A DNA stretch of 16,443 nucleotides from CBDCFL01 sp050300875 (GTDB lineage Bacteria > Pseudomonadota > Alphaproteobacteria > Rhodobacterales > Rhodobacteraceae). A program made the position numbers and the translations under genes. Shown piece by piece: positions 7,960 to 15,689 of the stretch. The stretch spans positions 1-16,443 of the forward strand of contig JBNKYL010000170.1 in NCBI GenBank assembly GCA_050300875.1, read 5' to 3'. The stretch's first letter is position 1, and the number at the start of each line of letters is the position of its first letter. The notes beneath the pieces are model-generated. The model was not told where the DNA came from and did not search any database. It saw only the letters and a program-made list of their open reading frames with translations.

Positions 7960-9900
7960 ATGAGTCTGCCCCCCGGTTTCCTTGACGAGCTTCGCACGCG
8001 CACCTCGCTGTCGCAGGTCGTGGGCCGCAAGGTCACATGGGATCAGCGCAAGTCAAACCAGGGCAAGGGCGACATGTGGGCGCCGTGTCCGTTTCATCAG
8101 GAAAAGACCGCCTCCTTCCATGTCGATGACCGCAAGGGGTTCTATTACTGCTTTGGCTGCCACTCCAAGGGCGACGCTATCGGCTTCGTCAAGGACACGG
8201 AAAATGTCAGCTTCATGGAAGCTGTCGAAATCCTGGCGCGCGAGGCTGGCATGCAAATGCCCGCCCGTGATCCGAAGGCACAGGAAATATCCGACCACCG
8301 GGCGGAGTTGGCCAAGGTCATGGAACAGGCTGTGCAGTTCTTCCGCCTGCAACTGAAAACCGCCGTGGCCGCGCCTGCGCGCGACTATCTGGCAGGCCGA
8401 GGCTTCGACGAAAAATCGCTCAACCGCTGGGAAATTGGGTTTGCCCCGGATGCCTGGCAGGGGCTCTGGGACCACCTCAAGGGCAAGGGTATCGCCGATC
8501 AGCTGATCCTTGACGCGGGCCTTGCCAAACCGTCCAACAAGGGCGGCAAACCCTATGACACCTTCCGCAATCGCATCATTTTTCCGATCCGCGACGCGCG
8601 CGGACGGGCGATAGCCTTTGGCGGGCGGGCGATGGACCCCACGGACAATGCCAAGTATCTGAACTCGCCGGAAACCGCACTTTTCGACAAGGGCAGATCG
8701 CTTTACAATCAAGGCCCCGCCCGCGAGGCTGCCGGCAAGGGCCAACCGCTGATCGTGGGCGAAGGCTACATGGACGTGATTGCGTTGTCCGAGGCAGGCT
8801 TCACATCCGCCGTCGCCCCGCTTGGTACAGCTATCACAGAAGACCAGCTACGACTGATGTGGCGGATCCATCCCGAACCGATCATCGCACTCGATGGTGA
8901 CACGGCGGGCCTGCGCGCAGCATTTCGGCTGATCGACCTGGCCATGCCGATGCTGGAACCCGGTCAATCGCTGCGATTTGCGCTTCTGCCGCAGGGAATG
9001 GACCCCGACGATCTGATCCGTTCGCAAGGAAAGGGAGCGATGCAAAAGGTTCTGGACGATGCCCAACCGCTCGTCCGGCTGCTCTGGCGGCGGGAAACCG
9101 AAGGCAAAAATTTCGACAGCCCCGAACGCCGCGCAGGACTGGACCGCAACCTGCGCACGGCCCTTGGCCGTATCAAGGACGGCTCGGTCCGGTCCCATTA
9201 CGGACATGAAATCAAAGCGTTGCGCGAAACGCTGTTTCGCCCACAAGGCGCCCGCCAACCTGGCGCACCCTGGCGCGGAAAACCCCGCGCGCCACAGGTC
9301 CTGCCCGAAACACGCGGCTCGACGCTGGTTACAGCAGGCGATGCCAGCGGGGAACACATTCGCGAAGCGGTGATCTTGGGGGTTCTGATCCGCAACCCAG
9401 CCCGGATCGTCGATTTCGAAAGCGACCTGGAAAACCTGCATATGACCGGCCCGGGACATGCGGAAATCCAGAATGTGCTTTTGCACCACGGCCATGACGC
9501 GCCTGACGAAATCGCGGCAACCATTGCGCAGGAACTTGGGGCGGCTACCCTTGAAAAGCTCTTTGCACGGCCCCATCTCGCAGTGATCCCCGCCATCGCG
9601 CGCCCGGGCGACAACGAAGCGGCCAGATTATGCCTGGCCCAGGAATTCGCCAAACTCAAATCGGATCGCGGGGCCGCACGTGAAATCGCTGAAAGCGTCG
9701 AGGATATTATTCGCATCGCTGACGAAGGCGTGACTTTTCGATTGTCCGAAGCTGCCCGCGCCCGGGAGGCTGCCCATCGCGGTCAGACGGAGGACAAGAC
9801 CGTGTACGATGTTGCCGACTCAGGGGCCTTGATTGACCGTGATGAACGGCAGGCCTTTGCGCGAATCCTGCAAGAGATTGAATACGGTAAGAAAAAGTAA
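7960..9900 (+). CDS. dnaG: DNA primase
   Basis: Synthesises RNA primers for lagging-strand replication and works with the DnaB helicase. 646 residues, normal for alphaproteobacteria. The N-terminal CHC2 zinc finger has C43, H46, C64 and C67 (CPFH and CFGC). The catalytic core includes KYLNSPET (residues 232-239) and the TOPRIM domain with the catalytic glutamate motif EGYMDV (268-273) and the metal-binding DGD (312-314). The C-terminal part after about residue 450 is the helicase-interaction region. The start MSLPPGFLDELRTRTSLSQVV matches family N-termini even though no clear Shine-Dalgarno sequence precedes the ATG. It lies 42 bp after soxG and 124 bp before rpoD, so it partly resembles the classical dnaG-rpoD macromolecular-synthesis arrangement. 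Confidence 0.97.
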   Translation: MSLPPGFLDELRTRTSLSQVVGRKVTWDQRKSNQGKGDMWAPCPFHQEKTASFHVDDRKGFYYCFGCHSKGDAIGFVKDTENVSFMEAVEILAREAGMQMPARDPKAQEISDHRAELAKVMEQAVQFFRLQLKTAVAAPARDYLAGRGFDEKSLNRWEIGFAPDAWQGLWDHLKGKGIADQLILDAGLAKPSNKGGKPYDTFRNRIIFPIRDARGRAIAFGGRAMDPTDNAKYLNSPETALFDKGRSLYNQGPAREAAGKGQPLIVGEGYMDVIALSEAGFTSAVAPLGTAITEDQLRLMWRIHPEPIIALDGDTAGLRAAFRLIDLAMPMLEPGQSLRFALLPQGMDPDDLIRSQGKGAMQKVLDDAQPLVRLLWRRETEGKNFDSPERRAGLDRNLRTALGRIKDGSVRSHYGHEIKALRETLFRPQGARQPGAPWRGKPRAPQVLPETRGSTLVTAGDASGEHIREAVILGVLIRNPARIVDFESDLENLHMTGPGHAEIQNVLLHHGHDAPDEIAATIAQELGAATLEKLFARPHLAVIPAIARPGDNEAARLCLAQEFAKLKSDRGAAREIAESVEDIIRIADEGVTFRLSEAARAREAAHRGQTEDKTVYDVADSGALIDRDERQAFARILQEIEYGKKK

Positions 9901-9920
9901 ACGCCACGTTAACGCGCCGA

Positions 9921-9929
9921 TTGTCCACA
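9921..9929 (+). promoter_or_regulatory. DnaA-box-like sequence in the dnaG-rpoD spacer
   Basis: TTGTCCACA differs by one base from the DnaA box consensus TTATCCACA. It lies 20 bp after dnaG and about 95 bp before rpoD. A single near-match can occur by chance. Confidence 0.3.
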
Positions 9930-9959
9930 GACGAATAAAATTGAACGCAGGAACCTCGC

Positions 9960-10001
9960 CGAATCACTGATTCGCCGCTATGTAGTCTGGTGATTCGCCG
10001 C
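9960..10001 (+). promoter_or_regulatory. Inverted and direct repeat cluster upstream of rpoD
   Basis: CGAATCA (9960-9966) and TGATTCG (9968-9974) form a perfect 7-bp inverted repeat around one base. TGATTCGCCGC (9968-9978) recurs exactly at 9991-10001, a 23-bp spacing. The cluster ends 23 bp before the rpoD ATG, which has AAGGAG at 10013-10018. It could be an operator or a leader RNA structure. No convincing -35/-10 pair was found in the spacer; TAAAAT at 9936-9941 is a lone candidate -10. Confidence 0.4.
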
Positions 10002-10024
10002 CAGCCCAGATCAAGGAGTGCCAA

Positions 10025-12001
<1,977 letters not shown>

Positions 12002-12059
12002 GGCGCTTCCGCAACCCTATCGTACGGAAAGCCGTTGGAGGCAGGCGTCGCACAAGGCG

Positions 12060-12116
12060 CAGACCGAAACCGTCCCCGCGCCGCTGCTCTCTCGGCGGGG
12101 GTCTTTCGGTTGTCTG
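12060..12116 (+). terminator. Large hairpin downstream of rpoD, probable terminator
   Basis: An outer stem ACCGAAA (12063-12069) / TTTCGGT (12104-12110) encloses an inner GC-rich stem CCCCGCGCCG (12074-12083) / CGGCGGGG (12093-12100). The stem can be extended by CAGA/TCTG with a small bulge. No T run follows. It starts about 60 bp after the rpoD stop and is the best terminator candidate there. The rest of the 286-bp gap before the next gene shows no gene-like frame. Confidence 0.5.
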
Positions 12117-12287
12117 AGTGAGCCATCGCATAGGCTCGGCCAATCGTGCGTCGAGTCTGTCCGGTGCAGGGCCCCCAACCCCTCATCCTGCAACCGCCGC
12201 GAAAACCCTAACCGTCATTTTGCCAAAGTCCCGCCGATGCGTTGAAGAATCCCCGAAGCGGCCCAGATTCGCGCGCGCCGACCGGAT

Positions 12288-12812
12288 TCACGCCGCCAGC
12301 TTCGCGCCCAGTTGCACGACGCCGACCACGTAGTTTTTGCCGTAGGCTTTGGCGCATTTGGGGCAAGTGGTGTAGAAGAAATAGACTTCGCCGGCTTCTT
12401 GGCCGCTGGCCGTCGCGACCGATTTCATGTCATCAAGCCAATGCTTTGCCTCGGCATAGGGGCCCTCGAAAACCTTGGTCAGGTAATCGCCCGTCAGCGA
12501 CACCATGTGTTCACCTTTGACGTCCCGGTTCACTGCGAAATAGTGCTCTGCACTCCAGGCGGAATTGTCCTTCGATAGGACCAGAAACGTATCCTCGGGC
12601 GCGGCCTTCGCGGCTTCTATGGCGGCCTGCACGCGCGTGAACACCTTGCCCATGTTCAAAGGGACGTGCAGAGCGCTCAAGGTCGTCGCGTGCAGGAATT
12701 TCTTGTGATCGAAATGCAAATGTTGACCGTCCCAACCTTCGGGTTTGAAACGCGGGCAGCAGCCAGTCGGGCAGTCGGTCATGTCGATCTTTGGCAGGGC
12801 ATTCGTTTTCAT
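12288..12812 (-). CDS. Conserved-looking protein of unknown function, Cys/His-rich
   Basis: I do not recognise a named family. 174 residues, with no signal peptide or membrane segment, so probably cytoplasmic. The N-terminus has MTDCPTGCCPRF (C14, C18, C19), then a His-rich stretch HLHFDHKKFLHATT (H31, H33, H36, H41). The C-terminus has YTTCPKCAKAYGKNYVV (C150, C153), a zinc-knuckle-like CxxC. Five cysteines in two clusters suggest metal or redox chemistry, but this is inference. Coding evidence is good: a frame of normal composition and a perfect AGGAGG (12818-12823) 5 bp before the ATG. The start codon and ribosome binding site sit in a perfect inverted repeat (12811-12837). It is downstream of the small lipoprotein gene on the same strand (72-bp gap), perhaps in one transcript. 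Confidence 0.75.
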   Translation of the reverse strand: MKTNALPKIDMTDCPTGCCPRFKPEGWDGQHLHFDHKKFLHATTLSALHVPLNMGKVFTRVQAAIEAAKAAPEDTFLVLSKDNSAWSAEHYFAVNRDVKGEHMVSLTGDYLTKVFEGPYAEAKHWLDDMKSVATASGQEAGEVYFFYTTCPKCAKAYGKNYVVGVVQLGAKLAA

Positions 12813-12837
12813 GTCGTCCTCCTGTTTTGGACGACAT
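12811..12837 (-). promoter_or_regulatory. Perfect inverted repeat burying RBS and start codon
   Basis: ATGTCGTCC (12811-12819) and GGACGACAT (12829-12837) form a perfect 9-bp inverted repeat with a 9-nt loop. In the minus-strand mRNA the AGGAGG (12823-12818) spans the loop-stem border, and the first two bases of the ATG are in the 3' arm. The folded RNA would block translation of the 12812 gene. It could instead be a DNA operator; no T run follows, so it is not a terminator. Confidence 0.55.
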
Positions 12838-12884
12838 ATTACCGCAAAAGGCAGCAGCTTTCGTTGGTGTGGATCAATCCCGCC

Positions 12885-13157
12885 CTATCCGCGCCTACGG
12901 CTGGCCGCGTGTCCGCCACCGCCAGCCCAACAGGTCAGCCCGATGAGATAGCCAAAATCGTACCAACCGCCCGAGTTCGGAACGCCGTAGATTGCGATCT
13001 CGTCCGAAAACCACGACAGGATAAAGGCGAAAGGCGCCACCGCCCCGTCGAATAGGCCCCAAAAGAATCCGCGGCTGCCCTCGATGGCCAATGGTGCGGT
13101 CGCACAGCCCGCCAAGCCAACCAATGCGAATAGTCCAATTACGACGCGTTTGTTCAT
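12885..13157 (-). CDS. Small lipoprotein with conserved FSD/GGWYDFG motifs, function unknown
   Basis: 90 residues. The N-terminus MNKRVVIGLFALVGLAGC is a lipoprotein signal peptide with lipobox L15-A16-G17-C18, so the mature protein is probably lipid-anchored in the periplasm or outer membrane. A further hydrophobic stretch (about residues 29-50, FFWGLFDGAVAPFAFILSWF) is followed by SDEIAIYGVPNSGGWYDFGY. This resembles a widespread small uncharacterised membrane protein pattern with FSD...IY.V.N.GGWY.FG. The ATG at 13157 was chosen over a longer frame beginning at 13316 because GGGAG lies just upstream and a proper signal peptide starts there. It is the first gene of a minus-strand pair, divergent from the CtrA-like regulator. 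The Arg-rich last residues are unusual. Role unknown. Confidence 0.75.
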   Translation of the reverse strand: MNKRVVIGLFALVGLAGCATAPLAIEGSRGFFWGLFDGAVAPFAFILSWFSDEIAIYGVPNSGGWYDFGYLIGLTCWAGGGGHAASRRRG

Positions 13158-13324
13158 GTGTGTCTCCCAAATTTGCGGACCCAGGCGGGCCAAGCATTTC
13201 GACGCCAGACTTGCTCCTGCTCGTGGTATTCGCAAACAGAACATGCCAGGCAGGAAAGCGCACCTTTTTGATCCGGGCGCGATGGGCAAGGCCGTTTCGC
13301 TTAACCAATCCATCACATTGTGGT

Positions 13325-13360
13325 TTGAAAATCACGTGGTTTTAAGCATATTGTATACAA
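13325..13360 (+). promoter_or_regulatory. Candidate promoter with overlapping palindromic operator
   Basis: TTGAAA (13325-13330) and CATATT (13347-13352) are spaced 16 bp, a moderate -35/-10 match reading toward the regulator gene. The -10 overlaps a perfect 10-bp palindrome TTGTATACAA (13351-13360), which fits the GT-N(2)-AC core typical of GntR-family operators. The site is 91 bp before the regulator's ATG in a 294-bp divergent spacer that otherwise shows nothing clear. Confidence 0.35.
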
Positions 13361-13451
13361 ATGCATACGGTCTACGCAGAAGCGGGGCGCAACACCAAGC
13401 CGCAAAAACAGGCTCGAACGGCACTGGCGGATCCAATCAGGACTATCCGAA

Positions 13452-14147
13452 ATGAGAGCTCTGTTAACCGAAACGAGTTGGGACATGATGGCTGTGGCCA
13501 AGGAATTGTCCGCCCGCGAATTCCTTGTGACACGCGTTAACGGCGGGCATGACGTGCTGCAACTCGCAGAGATCGGACGTCAGGATTTCGTTGTGATTGA
13601 TGCCGACCTACCTGACATGTCGCTGCCAACGGCGCTCAAGTCCCTGGCCCGGATGAAGTCCAGCGTGCCAGTTTTTGTTGTCGGTTCTCAAACCCCGCCG
13701 ATTTCGACAGCAGAGATACTTGAACTCGGCGCGGACGATCACTTCAGCACACCTTTGGCGTTCGATGTCGTGGCGCAACGCATCCGCGCCGTGGTCCGCC
13801 GCTCCGCGGGCCTGGCGCGCGCCCACATTGAACTGGGCGATCTGGCAATCGACATTCAAACGTGCCAGCTGTTTTGCTGCGGAAAGCCGATCCATCTGAC
13901 AAGGCTGGAATACGAGATGATCGAGACGATGGCGCTACACGCCGATCGTATTCTTACCCGAGACGAGATCATGGGCCAACTTTACGGTTATGAAAACGAA
14001 CCGACAGAAAAGATCATTGATGTTTATCTGAGCCGTATCAGGCGCAAACTGCGTGCCGCAGGTTTCCATGGCACGATCCTGCAATCGGCGAGGAACAGGG
14101 GTCATTATTTGGACACGAGCCGTGTACCCAGGCGGTCGGTGGCCTGA
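13452..14147 (+). CDS. CtrA-like orphan response regulator with degenerate receiver domain
   Basis: 231-residue DNA-binding regulator with the OmpR/PhoB layout: receiver-like domain (about 1-118) and winged helix (about 124-222). The second half closely follows the pattern of CtrA, the alphaproteobacterial cell-cycle regulator, notably VVRRS (114-118), GKPIHLTRLEYEM and EPTEKIIDVYLSRIRRKL. The receiver keeps the phospho-acceptor position D50 (VVIDADLPDM) but lacks other switch residues. The two acidic magnesium ligands after beta-1 are T8/S9 (MRALLTETSW), the Thr/Ser at beta-4 is G78, and the invariant Lys is T100 (FSTPL). It is therefore probably not regulated by normal phosphorylation. No histidine kinase gene lies beside it. 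AGGA at 13439-13442 precedes the ATG. It is a CtrA paralogue rather than CtrA itself; its targets are unknown. Confidence 0.85.
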   Translation: MRALLTETSWDMMAVAKELSAREFLVTRVNGGHDVLQLAEIGRQDFVVIDADLPDMSLPTALKSLARMKSSVPVFVVGSQTPPISTAEILELGADDHFSTPLAFDVVAQRIRAVVRRSAGLARAHIELGDLAIDIQTCQLFCCGKPIHLTRLEYEMIETMALHADRILTRDEIMGQLYGYENEPTEKIIDVYLSRIRRKLRAAGFHGTILQSARNRGHYLDTSRVPRRSVA

Positions 14148-14248
14148 CCACATCATGGCCTTTTCATCGACGTGCATGGTAGCACCACCTTGCCGCGAGG
14201 CGCGCTTGCGGGCATGGTGATCTAGTCTTGCACAAGGATTGGCTACCA

Positions 14249-14521
14249 ATGTCGCTTTTGTCCAGATTGCTCGGGAAAACAGGACCTCAGGCGGACGCTG
14301 AGGCAGTGACGCATCAAGGGTTTCGCATCATTCCCTCACCGGTGAAAGAGGTCGGCGGCTATCGGGTGAGCGCGCAGATCGAGAAGGAAATTGGCGGACA
14401 GACAAGGACGCATGTCTTGATCCGGGCAGATACTTGTCAGTCGAGGGACGAGGCAGTTTCCATGTCTGCGGCCAAGGCGAAGCAGGCGATCGATCAGCTT
14501 GGTGACAGCCTTTTCGAATAG
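14249..14521 (+). CDS. HlyU-family small protein
   Basis: 90 residues beginning MSLLSRLLGKTG, followed by a compact domain with GFRIIPSPVKEVGGYRVSAQ and IEKEIGGQTRTHVLIRADT, then an Ala/Lys-rich helix ending in GDSLFE. This matches the small HlyU family (Pfam HlyU), whose name suggests a transcriptional activator. The true biochemical role in alphaproteobacteria is unclear, and it differs from the ArsR-type HlyU of Vibrio. The ATG at 14249 is preferred over an upstream TTG at 14228 because AAGGA (14234-14238) is placed 10 bp before it and the family N-terminus starts there. Its stop (14519-14521) directly abuts the stop of the convergent GFA gene, with no bases between. The 101 bp after the regulator gene shows no firm promoter. 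Confidence 0.8.
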   Translation: MSLLSRLLGKTGPQADAEAVTHQGFRIIPSPVKEVGGYRVSAQIEKEIGGQTRTHVLIRADTCQSRDEAVSMSAAKAKQAIDQLGDSLFE

Positions 14522-14917
14522 TCAGAACCACATGTCAGCAACGGTTTCGCCGATTTTTGTCGTGTCTTGCCAGTGGGTTAGGCCGTCGAAATGGCGCATC
14601 GGTATCGGGGCGACCTGGTCGGGGTCATCGGCCAGGCGAAGGTTGATGGCGATGCGGGTGCGGTTGTCGGGGTGGGGGCGGTGGCCGCGCCACCAGGTGG
14701 TGCAGCTGCAGGTCGGGCAGAAGTGGAATTCGATGTCATGATCGCCGCGCATATAGATGGCGGTTTCGCCCGATGTGGTGATCAGGCCGTCCACCCAATC
14801 GTAGGCCCATAACGAACCGTAACGCCGACAAACCGTGCAATTACAGGCGGTTGCGTCCGTAGGCATGCCGTCGAATTTCCATGTGACAGCGCCGCAATGG
14901 CAGGATCCGGTGATCAT
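14522..14917 (-). CDS. GFA family (CENP-V fold) zinc protein
   Basis: 131-residue protein with the cysteine pattern of the GFA (glutathione-dependent formaldehyde-activating enzyme-like) family: GSCHCGAV (C6, C8), CNCTVCRR (C25, C27, C30) and FCPTCSC (C67, C70, C72). These cysteines bind two zinc ions in the family fold. Despite the family name, most members have no proven formaldehyde activity, so no reaction is assigned. The start is supported by AAAAGG (14925-14930). The gene is convergent with the HlyU-family gene (stops abut) and divergent from a second GFA-family gene at 15198, sharing a 280-bp spacer. The two GFA proteins differ clearly in sequence, so this is not a recent duplication. 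Confidence 0.88.
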   Translation of the reverse strand: MITGSCHCGAVTWKFDGMPTDATACNCTVCRRYGSLWAYDWVDGLITTSGETAIYMRGDHDIEFHFCPTCSCTTWWRGHRPHPDNRTRIAINLRLADDPDQVAPIPMRHFDGLTHWQDTTKIGETVADMWF

Positions 14918-14987
14918 GGGGTGGCCTTTTCAGGGTGCTTCGCCCGGCAGGTTAGGGTGCGAAACGCCCCATGTCGAGGTCAGAGCT

Positions 14988-15001
14988 GTCCACGCGTGGA
15001 C
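14988..15001. promoter_or_regulatory. 14-bp perfect palindrome in the divergent GFA spacer
   Basis: GTCCACGCGTGGAC is a perfect palindrome. It lies 70 bp upstream of the minus-strand GFA gene and close to two further inverted repeats. It is a candidate operator; no regulator family could be assigned. Confidence 0.4.
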
Positions 15002-15016
15002 GGCGAACAAACAGGG

Positions 15017-15030
15017 AAAGTTTAAACTTT
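15017..15030. promoter_or_regulatory. AT-rich 14-bp perfect palindrome
   Basis: AAAGTTTAAACTTT is a perfect palindrome in a locally AT-rich patch, 15 bp from the previous palindrome. It may be an operator or part of a promoter for the minus-strand GFA gene; no clear -35/-10 pair was found. Confidence 0.4.
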
Positions 15031-15051
15031 TGCAACTCTGATTTGGCCGTT

Positions 15052-15074
15052 TGTGCAAATGTTGCACATTTTTT
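15052..15074 (+). terminator. Hairpin followed by T6, terminator or attenuator-like
   Basis: TGTGCAA (15052-15058), spacer ATG, TTGCACA (15062-15068) and then TTTTTT (15069-15074) make a short intrinsic-terminator-like structure on the plus strand. No plus-strand gene ends before it, so it could end a small RNA or act as an attenuator 123 bp ahead of the GFA gene at 15198. The stem is only 7 bp and moderately GC, and it may simply be an operator. Confidence 0.35.
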
Positions 15075-15197
15075 CAGGTGCCGGCAAATGCATCGCCCTG
15101 TGGTAAATGTCGCGCCGCGGGCACATTCATGGTAAGCGTGCTGATGGGGTGGAGTAATCCAGGCATGGGACCTTTCCAAAACAAGGGAGAGTAAACC

Positions 15198-15626
15198 ATG
15201 AGTGACACGCATACCGGTACATGTTTCTGCGGTGCAGTTGAGATTGAAGTGACGGGCGACCCGGCCGGCATGGGCTATTGCCATTGCGAAAGCTGTCGGC
15301 ACTGGTCGGCGGGGCCGGTGAACGGTTTCACGCTGTGGGACCCGGACAAGGTGAAAATCACCAAGGGCGAGGAATTCGTCGCCCAGTACAACAAGACGGA
15401 TGCGAGCGACCGCAAGTGGTGCACAGAATGCGGCGGGCATCTGATGACGGGACATCCGGGGCTGAAGCTGATCGATGTCTATGCCGCCGTGATCCCGAGC
15501 GTGAAGTTCGAACCCGGCGTTCACGTGAACTACCAGGAAACGGTGCTGCCGATGAAGGATGGGTTGCCCAAGTTCAAGGACTTCCCGGCCGATTTCGGCG
15601 GGTCGGGTGAAACGATGGACGAGTAG
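15198..15626 (+). CDS. GFA family (CENP-V fold) zinc protein, second copy
   Basis: 142-residue protein with the complete seven-cysteine zinc pattern of the GFA family: TCFCGAVEIEV (C9, C11), YCHCESCRHW (C28, C30, C33) and WCTECGGHL (C75, C78). It resembles the alphaproteobacterial group in which CHCxxCR is followed by an aromatic/Ser-Ala-Gly loop. Catalytic activity is unproven for most members; glutathione or another thiol adduct is a possible ligand by family analogy only. AAGGGAGA (15183-15190) is a good ribosome binding site 7 bp before the ATG. It is divergent from the first GFA gene, with a palindrome-rich spacer between, and convergent with the VOC gene downstream. Confidence 0.9.
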   Translation: MSDTHTGTCFCGAVEIEVTGDPAGMGYCHCESCRHWSAGPVNGFTLWDPDKVKITKGEEFVAQYNKTDASDRKWCTECGGHLMTGHPGLKLIDVYAAVIPSVKFEPGVHVNYQETVLPMKDGLPKFKDFPADFGGSGETMDE

Positions 15627-15653
15627 CGCCGGAGCCTATCCCGACCCCGGCGC
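15626..15653 (+). terminator. Inverted repeat at the end of the second GFA gene
   Basis: GCGCCGG (15626-15632) and CCGGCGC (15647-15653) form a perfect 7-bp stem with a 14-nt loop that begins at the last base of the stop codon; ATTT follows. It may terminate the convergent transcripts from either side of the 63-bp gap, although the T run is weak. Confidence 0.4.
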
Positions 15654-15689
15654 ATTTCACGTTCGATCGGTTCGGCGCTTGCGCCCGTG

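Noticed and set aside
12118..12333. 71-codon plus-strand frame after rpoD
   Set aside because: Low-complexity Ser/Pro/Arg translation, no ribosome binding site, and it runs into the minus-strand gene at 12288.
15042..15068. Sigma-54-like GG...GC promoter or NtrC site near TTGGCCGTTTGTGCAA
   Set aside because: The GG-to-GC spacing is two bases short of the sigma-54 consensus, and the GTGCA/TGCAC arms are in the opposite order to an NtrC site.
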